A stretch of DNA of 37,969 bases from Bacillota bacterium (GCA_009784555.1 WRBO01000013.1:1-37969); one strand, 5' to 3'. Shown: positions 11,201 through 19,400, counted from the stretch's first letter. Made by a program: numbers and translations. The notes: generated from the letters alone by a model not told the origin.

Positions 11201-12812
11201 ATACGGTGTTGTCGAATATCTTTACATTCCGTCATTGCCGGTCGAGGTAACATTGGAATCTGGAACAGGAGAATCTGTGCCGTCATTGAACACATACTTT
11301 GGTGTGCCATACGGCGACCTGCCAACCCTTGCACGTGACGGACACATATTCATGGGATGGTACACACGCTCTATCGGTGGCGTTCGTGTCGATGCAACCG
11401 ACACGATTGCAATTATGACCGACCACACACTATATGCCCGTTGGCAAGTGGTGATAGAGGTCACCGTTCGTTTCAACACGGGAACGGATGAGTTCTTTGA
11501 TGCACGTACCTTGCGCATGGGGGACACGTATGGCGACCTGCCTGTGCCTGCTGACCGTCATGGGTGGATTTTCCACGGATGGTATCTGAACCACATCGGC
11601 GGGTTTATCGCCGCCGCAGGTATGGAGGTCGCGTTTGATTTTAACCATACGCTTTATGCACGTTGGACGCGCGTTGCGATTGACATCACATTGGTGAATG
11701 GAGAAGAATCGGATGTAATAACACGCGGCTTTGGCACCATGGTTGGCGAGTTACCAATGCCAACGCGCGAGGGATATATTTTCCGCGGTTGGTTTACCGC
11801 GGAAACAGGGGGAGTTCTTGTTGCCCCTGATACAATCGTCGAGGACTTTGGCGGATATACATTCTTTGCCCGTTGGGAAGAAATGCCAAGCATGGATGCC
11901 ATGATTGAATTTGTACGCAATGCTGTTGAAAACCTCTCAATTGGCTTGGCACATGAATTCGTTTCACCCGAACAATTCGCATCATTCCGTGACCTTAACT
12001 TCTGGGGCATTGACCAAAGCATCCGTTCGCAACTCTTTTGGTTCGTTGGCGAAGTCGTTTCGCTCTCGTGGTTTGTCGACAGTTGGAGGTTCGAGGTACT
12101 GCGTGCGGTTACAAGTGATTACCTTGTGCTGGTTGGCGAACCGTTCGAGTTCGGCGGCCGCACATGGATTGTAACAATAGACGGGACAGTCGTTTCTGTT
12201 GCTGCTTTCACGGATGACGGGTTCGAGATGCGCTTGACGATACAGGACGACCAAACATTTGTATTTGCAATGATTGATGGTGCGCGTTATACATACGCGT
12301 CTGGTTGTGCGGATACATTCGTGTTCTATCAATCTTTCCCATCAATGGGCAACAGAATCGAATTTATGTTTGTGTTCGCATGGGGCGAAGATGTAATAGA
12401 GTTCAGTTACCACCACCACATGATTATGGCGGGCGGGTCAATGCAGACATCGATTACGCACTTTGAAATCACTAACTATCAAATTCTTTGGTTCGACACA
12501 ATGTACGGCGAATCGTACCTGCCTGAACAATCTCCATATGCATATTACTCTATCAACACAAGCCTAACAGTTGTCCAGGGTTTCATGAACGGTGTCGTTA
12601 CATCACGCTTCTTTGAACACGACGGAATGACAAGTGAATGGTCAAACATGTTCCTGCACTTTTATCCTGGGTTCGATGTCGCCGCACGCCACGACCTGTT
12701 TGTCACACACTTCGAGACCTTTGTCCTCGACGGCATCGACATGCCAATCGGAATGGATTGGGGCTTCAGCCCAGCCATGCACACCCACATCACAAACCTT
12801 GTCGTAAGGTAG
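5265..12812 (+). CDS. Giant InlB-repeat surface lipoprotein
   Basis: A 2515-residue predicted lipoprotein on the outer face of the membrane. The signal peptide ends in the lipobox LTAC with C29 as the lipidated residue, followed by an Asn/Asp/Pro linker. Two bacterial Ig-like domains lie at roughly 45-240. Six divergent InlB-type repeats of about 70 residues start near 536, 607, 682, 756, 827 and 900, each ending in a motif like MPxxDVTITATFEP. A Listeria-Bacteroides repeat lies at about 974-1044 (GWFTAPDGG, LYARW). Three more lie at about 1993-2207 (GWYTRSIGG, GWYLNHIGG, GWFTAETGG). The segments 1050-1990 and 2210-2515 match nothing I know. An excellent GGAGGAAAGG ribosome-binding site sets the start, and TATAAT at 5240-5245 may be its -10 box. 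Role: probably adhesion or cell-surface binding, inferred from the family. No cell-wall sorting signal is seen. Confidence 0.9.
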   Translation: MRKFFGRKLFVAAVVLLMAATPALFLTACGGSNNNNDEDETPPAPTVTLNPTSVSINDTTPTATIAVGGTATGAVTLNTSQLPSAVDATVDGTTITVTGTRPSTNVAAVTGSPVIVVTREGVSQNLTVNINLTTTYTPDTGGTPPPPVPEISITTQPTGATLTYGFVAGELTVVATVTLGATLTYQWLQRDGENWVNVGTNNPSFAIPTALGVGRHEFRVRVSTSNGEVNVLSSIVEVVVNAPETEPGQPTRTVTINITGTGAEGVTHSAPETILQTATELEFILGDVAGDATINLPQGATRAGMVVTVVITPGSSAIVVNIEIVAFDPGPPPLALSDFVTVVETFLDDGIGNFRIVVTEALFGMGGEPLGEIEINIFEVLNNVIRQDQFITEDTYPFAVLEHQFGYLVTEDGLDGPTTRVFFLVEDEWFYWWTDNDVIFYTQVLLGLADLVELCTETSTAYQTVYMFDEESFFGEEFISIVVTALGLTVIIDFGADGQTTFEFTIGGVVIETDIDEIIREATFIGGGGEPGPQMFSITVDDDIVGGQVYTDFSSAHEGQRVEMWFTFDGRYTFVHFTVNGDPTTDNWFYMPAMDVTVSAVFAPHPTFNITIAPMVGGTVTASHTSAQEWEWIELTVVADTGFRLAAGSLHVNGEYIGMWFSMPDQDVTITATFEPLPVDTFNIFINITGDGFIHGPMQYAAVGDWVDVWISAGSGYRFVEGSLMKNGEPWNSGFYMPAYHVTLTAVFEPMPTITIETENGWIDTMQHAEAGETVHFLINPFQGFIFVEGSIAINGVPLPVGQLYFVMPNMNVIITATFEPIPTGTFSIMVSQGWQGHITASHAYAAPGTTITVTVEAFGVWVLSQIFVGGEPIVGTTFIMPNGPIEIWATFEAPPRTERDIFIASLENGDISPNIWEANPGTTVILTIHASFGFRLVPGSIRVNGNPIVGLSFIMPNEDVTITAQFEPLPPQVHVSFVTGTEQVIEFITVFYQESYGALPSAVRDGFFFVGWFTAPDGGTQVMAGTTVTNMMEHNLYARWEAQRPIVEVTDVRQNGVFGEVTTTQITIEFCSDPIGLELGHFTIWGATGVELTGDGNIRILHITDVTLFNNQIIRIFIASPPGSSLLGGMIDLALYVELDDAIIASRELIVALEMSPDLADVLPDSLLGIDGHTMPLAAGGIMPLNSGWGQRDNLVNHMRNFADGFASHYEHFQRGAESNRTFFERALYSDNFVEMNAWFVYSDMFWRVNIYDDMTTIEATSLGGAIDFQVMLVIYNEYTFQLLMLENARRSIINRDRYSFFTVGGGGIIVNNEGTDNEWHFNDLQGFEFNELEDGTRQIIHMNQRNYHYVGSLGQDSPWLGSYSLGFFECDGVTSQLYSRGLSSFINANDSPFAQDTETSTLSVLRGDEFNHLRYWSRYRADLGFAETWEANGLTVWNMDNINNMFEFDAGFDMVDHFQELQQGRGASFTVDGMMFDEPITKSIEFNTNLVEFVAQIVEEEVGFAAGRQWRRNIDTVTSNIRTENANFTMTVDSGTLCHNQRLWTSTVRIDGNRAHVHSVGVVTSENTWPQDDVIEERYYELVDGQLYSFEYNEETGTFIGRPTNMLVHHAYPPTLARHVTWDNTAVPGFSLGHVLGSIRNGFVAVEYLGAGDFRLALSDFDPNGADSYFTITDGYLTHFDGPLAQMTIEYGNTTIDFGNHIFATRLDTPTIVSADNGLLVWEDVEDAARYSVQGHVVWDTGHTSEINFGWEGSSIEDTQFDLMNFWSHGFPFSVNVLRINIAVVAHPGYWSPHLMQSLSTEYLFLTLYREDADFDNWVTENMQSYLFWNESANFRATRVETYGGVETTTIFQTIDNVGVDFDVDGDGTKTTTQIRYVLPGGVAVYSLQPDDQGRWVQERTGFNLSPASAWGSENHIQNLNWHVNDQGYVFPTRDGVVEVTNLNYGRERVRITVENSRIVEFALYFDDGRNVVITIEYGVVEYLYIPSLPVEVTLESGTGESVPSLNTYFGVPYGDLPTLARDGHIFMGWYTRSIGGVRVDATDTIAIMTDHTLYARWQVVIEVTVRFNTGTDEFFDARTLRMGDTYGDLPVPADRHGWIFHGWYLNHIGGFIAAAGMEVAFDFNHTLYARWTRVAIDITLVNGEESDVITRGFGTMVGELPMPTREGYIFRGWFTAETGGVLVAPDTIVEDFGGYTFFARWEEMPSMDAMIEFVRNAVENLSIGLAHEFVSPEQFASFRDLNFWGIDQSIRSQLFWFVGEVVSLSWFVDSWRFEVLRAVTSDYLVLVGEPFEFGGRTWIVTIDGTVVSVAAFTDDGFEMRLTIQDDQTFVFAMIDGARYTYASGCADTFVFYQSFPSMGNRIEFMFVFAWGEDVIEFSYHHHMIMAGGSMQTSITHFEITNYQILWFDTMYGESYLPEQSPYAYYSINTSLTVVQGFMNGVVTSRFFEHDGMTSEWSNMFLHFYPGFDVAARHDLFVTHFETFVLDGIDMPIGMDWGFSPAMHTHITNLVVR

Positions 12813-12921
12813 TGTTCTATGATGGCAATGTCTGAATATTACAGTCAGTGTGGTATGTAATTCGTACGACTTGACATGCTTGTTCCCTTTGTGTCATCCT
12901 TTTGTGGGAGAATTAAATATA

Positions 12922-15153
12922 ATGACAAAAGTAAAAACGCATAGGTTTACAAAGGACGCAAACGGTGTTTTCCGTAACCCAAACGCCACCCAAACAGGAA
13001 TTGCACAAATCATGTGTGCAGGCGATTTAATGGGAGAACCAGGGGTTCAGAGGGCGGCATTTTTGGACGGTAAGTTTGATTTTACAAAAAGTTTCCATTA
13101 CGTAAAAGAAATATTTAATAAAGCTGACATAGTCCTTGGGAATCTAGAGACAACTGTAAGCACCGATTTCCCATATGCGATGGACCAGCATGTGGTTCAG
13201 GAGCCTAATTATACGCGGTATTTGTGCAATTCACCTGTCGAGTTTTTGGATGCAATAAAGTACGCGGGGTTTGATGTGCTGTGTACCGCCAACAACCATA
13301 ACCTAGACTACGGCATTGATGGTCTAAAGGATACTTTGGCTAATGTGACAAAGCATGGGTTTGCTAATACAGGGATTTTCAAGTCAAAGCAAAAGAGGCA
13401 TCTTTTGGTTGATGTGAATGGAATAAAGTTAGGGATTTTGTCTTATGCAACGTGGTATAACTTCAACGACCAAAAGTTAGAGCAAAAAGATAGAGACACA
13501 TATATCAATGCTTTTTCGCCCGAGCGAGCAAAACAGGATATAGCGGATGTAAAGAAAGAAGGGGCAGAGTTTGTTCTTGTATACATCCATTGGGGACGGG
13601 AAACAGAGTACTCTCATGGGGTAGGTCAAAATCAACAAAGAATGGCCCAAGAGCTTGCCGATGCTGGTGCCGATTATATTGTTGGCTCCCATCCGCACGC
13701 AATACAAGAGCATGACATTTTGAAATCTTCTGATGGGCGAAATGTGCCTGTTGTATTTTCATTAAGCAATTTTTTAACGAGTGACGGGAATGTAATAGCG
13801 CGTAAGAGTATAATTCTAGCTATCACATTAAAGAGAGTTAAGGGTCGTATCGAAATTGCTGATGAATCTTATATTCCATGTTATTGCGCACGAGAGTTCC
13901 AAAAAACGCGATATCTGATTACCCCAACAATTCAAAAGTTTAATGGAGGTCTTACAAGCGAATTCCTTGAAGAAACCCATATGCTTGCGGAAAAAGTTAT
14001 GGGTGTCCACATTAAACCTATGGCAGAATGGGTTAGAAAAAAGATAATAATAGGCAAGCCAGAGGTGAAAAGAGTGGGCGACAAGAGCCGCCTTTGTGTC
14101 GATATAAATATTGATGGGAAAAAACAAGAAATTTGGTACGAGGTTGACCGGAAGTATGAGGAATACCTTTGTCACGAACGTGGAGACGCTTTCCTTGTTT
14201 CTATGTTGCAAATGGCTATGGGTAATCGCTATGATATTGTTGTCGACCCTGCCGCCCCTGTTACTGAAGAATTGCTCTATAATCTTAATGCGCACTATCT
14301 TCCTGCCTATGCTCTAGCCTGCGGTGTGCACCACCCAAAGATAACAGCCACCACTACGACGGAAATAATCAAAAACGCTGGTGGGGTAGGTACTGGTATG
14401 TCTTGTGGGGTTGATTCATTCCATGCGGCTGTTAATCATCTGGATATACCCACCCGTATAGGGCCAAAGCTTACACACCTTGTCGTGAACAACTACGGAT
14501 TTCACATGAATACCTATACCGACTTTGGTGTGGACAAATCAAGACAGGGTTCCTACAAACGGTCAAAGAGAGTTGCCGCAGAAATGGGTCTGCCAATTAT
14601 ACAAACAGACTCAAATTTAAGAAGTGTATATGAAAAGGTTAATCAAGGATTGGCCGTTGGTTTTGCCGTTATGTGTATGCGAAAACTGTGGAAAACATTT
14701 TTATTCAGCTCGGGGTATCCGTATTCAGATTTCAAAATCTTAAAGGGTGACAGCGAAAGGAGCGACTTGCTGTCAACTACTTTTTTGAGCACAGAAGGAT
14801 TACGTATATATTCCGAAGGCGGTTCTGTTACAAGGTTTCAAAAGACAGAGATTGTTGCAAAATTTCCATTGGCGCACAAGAATCTGCATGTATGCTGGCG
14901 CAGCGACGATAATTGCGGAACATGCTTTAAATGTCGTCGAACAATGATAACGTTGTATCTTTTGGATAAACTTGATTTCTTCCGTGAAGCTTTTCCTGTT
15001 GAGTATTTCTATAAAAATACAAGCGGGTATTGGAAATGGCTTATTGAAAAAGTAACCGAGAAAGAGATATTTGCCTTGGATATAGTAAAGCATTCCCAAA
15101 AAACTAGACATGCAAAAAGAATAGAGAAACTTGTTGCGGGTATTAAAGCATGA
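12922..15153 (+). CDS. CapA-type metallophosphoesterase fused to a PP-loop, Cys-cluster domain
   Basis: A 743-residue two-part protein. Residues about 30-285 are a CapA/PGA_cap metallophosphatase-fold domain: CAGDLMG, NLETT, ANNHNLDYG, IHWGRE and GSHPHAIQ supply the metal-binding Asp, Asn and His. CapA proteins are linked to poly-gamma-glutamate capsule synthesis or export. After a linker of unknown structure comes SCGVDSFHA near residue 492, which fits the SGGxDS PP-loop of ATP pyrophosphatases. Near 657-674 a Cys-rich motif (CWRSDDNCGTCFKCRR) looks like a zinc or Fe-S site. I chose the ATG at 12922 because GGGAG stands 9 nt before it; an in-frame ATG at 12850 lacks such a site. There is no signal peptide, unlike many CapA proteins, and the gene is more AT-rich than its neighbours. 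The domain pairing suggests an ATP-dependent activation of a carboxylate, but the substrate is unknown. Confidence 0.8.
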   Translation: MTKVKTHRFTKDANGVFRNPNATQTGIAQIMCAGDLMGEPGVQRAAFLDGKFDFTKSFHYVKEIFNKADIVLGNLETTVSTDFPYAMDQHVVQEPNYTRYLCNSPVEFLDAIKYAGFDVLCTANNHNLDYGIDGLKDTLANVTKHGFANTGIFKSKQKRHLLVDVNGIKLGILSYATWYNFNDQKLEQKDRDTYINAFSPERAKQDIADVKKEGAEFVLVYIHWGRETEYSHGVGQNQQRMAQELADAGADYIVGSHPHAIQEHDILKSSDGRNVPVVFSLSNFLTSDGNVIARKSIILAITLKRVKGRIEIADESYIPCYCAREFQKTRYLITPTIQKFNGGLTSEFLEETHMLAEKVMGVHIKPMAEWVRKKIIIGKPEVKRVGDKSRLCVDINIDGKKQEIWYEVDRKYEEYLCHERGDAFLVSMLQMAMGNRYDIVVDPAAPVTEELLYNLNAHYLPAYALACGVHHPKITATTTTEIIKNAGGVGTGMSCGVDSFHAAVNHLDIPTRIGPKLTHLVVNNYGFHMNTYTDFGVDKSRQGSYKRSKRVAAEMGLPIIQTDSNLRSVYEKVNQGLAVGFAVMCMRKLWKTFLFSSGYPYSDFKILKGDSERSDLLSTTFLSTEGLRIYSEGGSVTRFQKTEIVAKFPLAHKNLHVCWRSDDNCGTCFKCRRTMITLYLLDKLDFFREAFPVEYFYKNTSGYWKWLIEKVTEKEIFALDIVKHSQKTRHAKRIEKLVAGIKA

Positions 15154-15186
15154 AAATATTTACTTAATTTAGCTTCTAAATTTAAT

Positions 15187-15215
15187 TTGTGACAGGTTTT
15201 GTCTCATGTTAATCT
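15187..15215 (+). promoter_or_regulatory. Candidate promoter of the spermidine-synthase-like gene
   Basis: TTGTGA at 15187-15192 and TAATCT at 15210-15215 are 17 nt apart, with TG at 15207-15208 forming an extended -10. The start codon is only 6 nt downstream. Confidence 0.45.
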
Positions 15216-15221
15216 AACCTC

Positions 15222-16673
15222 ATGGACAAATTCCGAAAAATAATATTATTCGCCAGCGTATTTGTGTGCGGGGCGGGGGTGATGATTGTCGAGTTGGTTG
15301 GGGTGCGGTTGTTGGCGCCGTATTTCGGGACGGCAATGTTCGTATGGGCCAGCATCATTGGCGTGATATTGGGCGCGATGGCGTTTGGATATCATTTGGG
15401 CGGGCGGATTGCCGACCGCAACGCCACGTACAATGGCTTTGCGTTTTATATTGGGCTTTGTGCGACGTTAACCATTTTGGTGTCGGTATTGGCCGAGCCC
15501 GTGCTTGCACTATTCTCGTTACCCGCAATCGCGCCGATTGTCGGAGCGTTCATATCCGCGATGATTTTGTATATTCCGGTCAGCATCGCCTTCGGCATAA
15601 TAACCCCCTATGCAATCAAGCTGTCGTTCATGGCATGCAAAGAGGAGGCGGACAAGCACGGTAAAATCGTCGGAAATATAAACAGCATAGCTACGGTAGG
15701 CAGCATAACGGGAACGTTTTTGGCGGGGTTTGTTTTGATTCCGTTCTTGGGCGCAACCACCGTAATGGTGTCGGTTGCCGCCGCGATAATCATACTGGCC
15801 TTTGTTGTCAATATCAAAAACAAATGGGTAACCCAGGTTCCCCTAATTGTAATGTTCGTTATAATTGTCGTGGGGTCATTCGTTTCGTATGTCCAGGTCG
15901 TTTCCGTCCCCGGGATGGTGTACCGCACCAACACGCAATACAACACGGTAACAATAGCGGACCGCGGGAACGTCCGCACGATGTTCCTGGGCACGGGGCG
16001 CAGCTCGGCACGATTCCTGGACAGCGACGACTTGGTATTTGAATACACGCGTCTGTATGACCTGGCATTCGATTTCCACGACAACATACAAACAACGTTG
16101 ATGATTGGGGGCGCGGGGTACAGCTATCCTCAATACTTTGTCCGTAATCATACGGGCACAATGGACGTGATTGAAATCGACCCGGGGGTAACCGAATTGG
16201 CGCGTCGATTTATGGGCCTGACCGACCATCCGCGGATGCGAATATTCCACCGCGACGCGCGAATATTTTTGAACAATAACGAAAAACGTTACGACGTAAT
16301 TTTTGGCGATGCATTTGTCGCGCGAACCCCGCCATGGCACCTGACGACTGTCCAGGCCAAGCAACGCATACACGCATCCTTGGCCGATGACGGGATTTAC
16401 ATCATAAATATAATAGACAGGGTCGCGGGCGGCCGCCTCTTTGCGGCTATCTATCACACCATGGCGCGTGTGTTCCCGTACCAGTTGGTCTTCCGCCCGC
16501 AATACCACTATACGGAATTGGGCGATGTTCAAAACATAACGATAATGGCGTTCAAGAACGAACCACTAGCCAGTGGCACCAGTGAATTTCACTATCGCCA
16601 ATATCACGGCACCGTCCCGCGCGGAATGATATTAACGGACGACAGGGCCCCCGTGGAAACATTGGTTCCATAA
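15222..16673 (+). CDS. Membrane protein with C-terminal spermidine-synthase-like domain
   Basis: A 483-residue protein with about seven hydrophobic segments in residues 10-225 and a Rossmann methyltransferase-like domain from about 240 on. The nucleotide-binding loop is IGGAGYSYPQYF (near 293), followed by VIEIDPGV and YDVIFGDAF, as in spermidine-synthase-family proteins. The GGGEG loop of true spermidine synthases is changed to GGAGY. Such membrane-fused members are common in bacteria, and aminopropyl transfer by them is mostly unproven. There is no Shine-Dalgarno sequence. A promoter TTGTGA, 17 nt, TGT-TAATCT (extended -10) ends 6 nt before the ATG, so the mRNA may be leaderless. The gene lies between the CapA fusion and a surface protein and need not be co-transcribed with either. 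Confidence 0.85.
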   Translation: MDKFRKIILFASVFVCGAGVMIVELVGVRLLAPYFGTAMFVWASIIGVILGAMAFGYHLGGRIADRNATYNGFAFYIGLCATLTILVSVLAEPVLALFSLPAIAPIVGAFISAMILYIPVSIAFGIITPYAIKLSFMACKEEADKHGKIVGNINSIATVGSITGTFLAGFVLIPFLGATTVMVSVAAAIIILAFVVNIKNKWVTQVPLIVMFVIIVVGSFVSYVQVVSVPGMVYRTNTQYNTVTIADRGNVRTMFLGTGRSSARFLDSDDLVFEYTRLYDLAFDFHDNIQTTLMIGGAGYSYPQYFVRNHTGTMDVIEIDPGVTELARRFMGLTDHPRMRIFHRDARIFLNNNEKRYDVIFGDAFVARTPPWHLTTVQAKQRIHASLADDGIYIINIIDRVAGGRLFAAIYHTMARVFPYQLVFRPQYHYTELGDVQNITIMAFKNEPLASGTSEFHYRQYHGTVPRGMILTDDRAPVETLVP

Positions 16674-16720
16674 CTCAAATTTTGCATATTAATATATTTA
16701 TAAAATCCTTGTAATTGGTA

Positions 16721-16749
16721 TTGACATTTCCTATACAAGGATGTATACT
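16721..16749 (+). promoter_or_regulatory. Sigma-A promoter of the second InlB-type gene
   Basis: TTGACA at 16721-16726 and TATACT at 16744-16749 are exactly 17 nt apart. The box lies over an in-frame upstream ATG (16741), which shows that this ATG cannot be the start and supports the ATG at 16792. Confidence 0.85.
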
Positions 16750-16791
16750 TCCATTGAACTAACAAGTAAACACACAAAGGGGGAGGAAACC

Positions 16792-18414
16792 ATGGCAGTT
16801 AAAAGAGTTCTAATCGTCAGTCTGATTGTCATCTTGGTCGTAACTGGTACGATGGTTCTTTTGATGTCCGATATTGGATTTGGCAATTTGAGCGCGGGTC
16901 GTCCTGCGGGCCACTTCTATATCGTATATGAAAATGGATTACAGGGCACAGCAGCACGCAGCACCGAGCAACGCGTTCGCATGTTCCGCAACCGTAACAC
17001 GGACGTTGTCGAAACACGCGCAAACGATGTTCGATTCTTGGGTGCCGACACATTCGCACGTTCGGGCTTTCACTTTACAACATGGTTGGATGCCGATGGC
17101 AACCCATTCGCCGCAAATGGTTACATTCCCGCGGGATGGACATCCGCCGACAACAACCGAATGGTTTTGACACCAAACTGGGTTGCTGGCCAACAACAAA
17201 TCACATTTAACACGGGAACTAACCAGGTCGCGAACCCGGCCGCACGTTCGGTTGAATTCGGTGGCTCGGTTGGAGCCTTGCCAACTGTAACAAGCACAAT
17301 CGTAATCGACGGCCAAACCCACACATGGTTGGGTTGGAGATTTCAACAAGGCGGCGCATGGGTCGACGCATACGACAACATGACCGTCACATGGAGCGGC
17401 AACATCGTCTTCCACGGAAACTGGCACCCACCAATTATACAACCCCCAATCGAAAACTTTGCAATGACATTGAACTTTGCAACCGGAACAACGGCCGCAC
17501 GTCCGACAATCCCAACATCCGTTGCACAACGTACAATTACCGCAACAACTGGTTCACGCACAATGCCAACCGTTACACGCGTCGGACACAACGCCCCAAC
17601 ATGGCGCATGTCCGCACCGGCCGCCGCTGGTAACCGCGTAATTGCTAACATAACCGCCGCGTTCACATTGGCCGAGGCCAACAACTGGCCAACCGTTACG
17701 CTGACCGCAAACTGGACGGAACGTACCATAGAGGTCACATATCGCGTGGTCGAAGGCCGCCGCATAACCGGCCCTGGCACGGTTGCGGGCCGCACATCAC
17801 ACGTAATCACAATGAACTGGTTCGCTACGGCGGCACCTATGTTCACAACTGCTGGCGACTCTGTATTCGGGGCAACGGGACGTACGGGTTATGTATTCCA
17901 CCGTTGGTGGACCCAAGAAAACCCAAACCGTACACGCGTTCCAATTGAAAACATGACCAACCTGCGTAACTACATCTTGAACAACAACATTACAAGCGGT
18001 CGGGTTAGCTTGGTCGTCGGATGGCAGGTTCACTACATCTACAACATCCGCTTCTTCTTTAACGACGGCACAGACAGGTTCCTTACACGTTCATTTAACC
18101 AGGCCGACTTGCACACACCGCTAACACCTGCTCAACTGTACTATGTTCGTTCGGGCAACCGTTGGATTCACAACAACGCAATATTCAGCCGCAACAACCA
18201 CACACGTCTGTGGTGGGCAACACACCGTTTTGCGACAACAACAAACCCTAACGCAACAATCGACCCACGCAACCGTCTGGACCCTGATGCGGGCCGCACA
18301 ATCAACCAATTGCTGCTTGACCCATTCTTCTACAGCTACCGTGTGCGTAACGCCGCTGGACAAAACACAAACGAATTCCGTATCTATGTCTTTGCGGTTT
18401 GGTTGCGCCACTAA
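16792..18414 (+). CDS. Membrane-anchored InlB-type repeat surface protein
   Basis: A 540-residue protein with an N-terminal hydrophobic segment (residues about 5-28) that is a signal peptide or membrane anchor; no lipobox is seen. The rest is extracellular in style, rich in Thr, Asn, Arg and Trp. It carries degenerate Listeria-Bacteroides-type repeats: units run from QQITFNTGTN to VFHGNWHP, from MTLNFATGTTAARP to VTLTANWTER, and from IEVTYRVVEGRR to VGWQVH. The start at 16792 has the strong GGGGGAGG site and lies downstream of a consensus promoter. It shares repeat type with the giant lipoprotein at 5265 and probably acts at the same surface, but no partner or ligand can be read from the sequence. 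Confidence 0.85.
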   Translation: MAVKRVLIVSLIVILVVTGTMVLLMSDIGFGNLSAGRPAGHFYIVYENGLQGTAARSTEQRVRMFRNRNTDVVETRANDVRFLGADTFARSGFHFTTWLDADGNPFAANGYIPAGWTSADNNRMVLTPNWVAGQQQITFNTGTNQVANPAARSVEFGGSVGALPTVTSTIVIDGQTHTWLGWRFQQGGAWVDAYDNMTVTWSGNIVFHGNWHPPIIQPPIENFAMTLNFATGTTAARPTIPTSVAQRTITATTGSRTMPTVTRVGHNAPTWRMSAPAAAGNRVIANITAAFTLAEANNWPTVTLTANWTERTIEVTYRVVEGRRITGPGTVAGRTSHVITMNWFATAAPMFTTAGDSVFGATGRTGYVFHRWWTQENPNRTRVPIENMTNLRNYILNNNITSGRVSLVVGWQVHYIYNIRFFFNDGTDRFLTRSFNQADLHTPLTPAQLYYVRSGNRWIHNNAIFSRNNHTRLWWATHRFATTTNPNATIDPRNRLDPDAGRTINQLLLDPFFYSYRVRNAAGQNTNEFRIYVFAVWLRH

Positions 18415-18437
18415 ATCATCGGTTCGACAAATTATTC

Positions 18438-18470
18438 GGAATGAGGGGGGACATCCCCCTCATTTTATTG
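18438..18470 (+). terminator. Hairpin between the surface-protein gene and spoIIIAA
   Basis: ATGAGGGGG (18441-18449), a 5-nt loop and CCCCCTCAT (18455-18463), then TTTTATT. It looks like an intrinsic terminator for the upstream gene but ends only 11 nt before the spoIIIAA start. Confidence 0.75.
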
Positions 18471-18474
18471 TGTA

Positions 18475-19395
18475 ATGGATATCGTACTGGAAACCCTGCC
18501 CGAACATTTGCGCGCGTACTTTGCCCGCGTGGATTTATCGGCGGTTAATGAAATCCGTCTGCGCGTGAATGCACCCGTGCTTGTGTGTGCGAATGGACGT
18601 AACATGTTCTTGACCCCAAACGGATTGGCGGACAAGGTTCGCCGCGACACGGACGTGGTCTACGCATCGCGGAATGAATTGGAGAGCATCCTGCACAAAG
18701 CCAGCGGTTATTCAATCTATGCCGTGAATGAACAATTAAAGATGGGGTTCATGACCATCCGCGGCGGGATACGTATTGGGGTGGTGGGCGAGGTCGTTTC
18801 GGAAAATGGTATCACGTCCACAATCAAAAACATCCACGCCCTGAACATCCGTATCCCACGCATGGTCTCGGGATGTTCGTATCCGATTTTGCCATATATC
18901 TTTGGCGGCACCATGCCGACATCGACCCTGATAATTGCGCCCCCTGGATGCGGCAAGACAACTATGTTGCGTGACATTGCGTACCAAATCTCGGACAAGT
19001 TCTATATGCTGAACACCCTAATAATCGACGAACGGGGCGAGATTGCCGCAACCCACATGGGCGAATGCCAATTGGACGTCGGCGCGTTCACGGACGTAAT
19101 GACGGGCTGTACAAAGACCTTTGGTTTTGAAAACGGTGTTCGCAGTATGCGCCCCCACGTAATAATCACGGACGAGGTCGCGACATGCGCGGACACAGAA
19201 ATGATAAAAACGGCCACCCACAGTGGCGTTCGTGTCATCGCATCGGTGCACGCGGCGAACATAGAGGAAATTCGCACAAAGCCCAACTTTCGCGAACTGG
19301 TTGAATCTGCGGTATTCGACCGTTACGTTGTCCTGTCTGGCCTTGGAAAAATCGAGGGGGTTTACGACCGCAACCTGCGATTAATGGCGGGGTGA
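18475..19395 (+). CDS. spoIIIAA: Stage III sporulation protein AA (ATPase)
   Basis: A cytoplasmic ATPase of the SpoIIIA-SpoIIQ channel complex that links mother cell and forespore; it resembles secretion ATPases. The 306 residues contain Walker A (APPGCGKTTML near 155), IIDERGEIA as Walker B region, and IITDEV further on. The N-terminus MDIVLETLPEHLRAYF matches the family well, so the ATG at 18475 is very likely right although no Shine-Dalgarno sequence precedes it. It is the first gene of a tightly packed eight-gene operon expressed from the mother cell in known spore formers, where sigma-E drives it. I could not find a clear sigma-E promoter between the upstream hairpin and the start. Confidence 0.96.
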   Translation: MDIVLETLPEHLRAYFARVDLSAVNEIRLRVNAPVLVCANGRNMFLTPNGLADKVRRDTDVVYASRNELESILHKASGYSIYAVNEQLKMGFMTIRGGIRIGVVGEVVSENGITSTIKNIHALNIRIPRMVSGCSYPILPYIFGGTMPTSTLIIAPPGCGKTTMLRDIAYQISDKFYMLNTLIIDERGEIAATHMGECQLDVGAFTDVMTGCTKTFGFENGVRSMRPHVIITDEVATCADTEMIKTATHSGVRVIASVHAANIEEIRTKPNFRELVESAVFDRYVVLSGLGKIEGVYDRNLRLMAG

Positions 19396-19400
19396 GTGTT

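Noticed and set aside
12850-12921. Upstream start for the CapA fusion gene
   Set aside because: No ribosome-binding site at 12850 and the extra residues are Cys-rich nonsense; GGGAG before 12922 decides the start.
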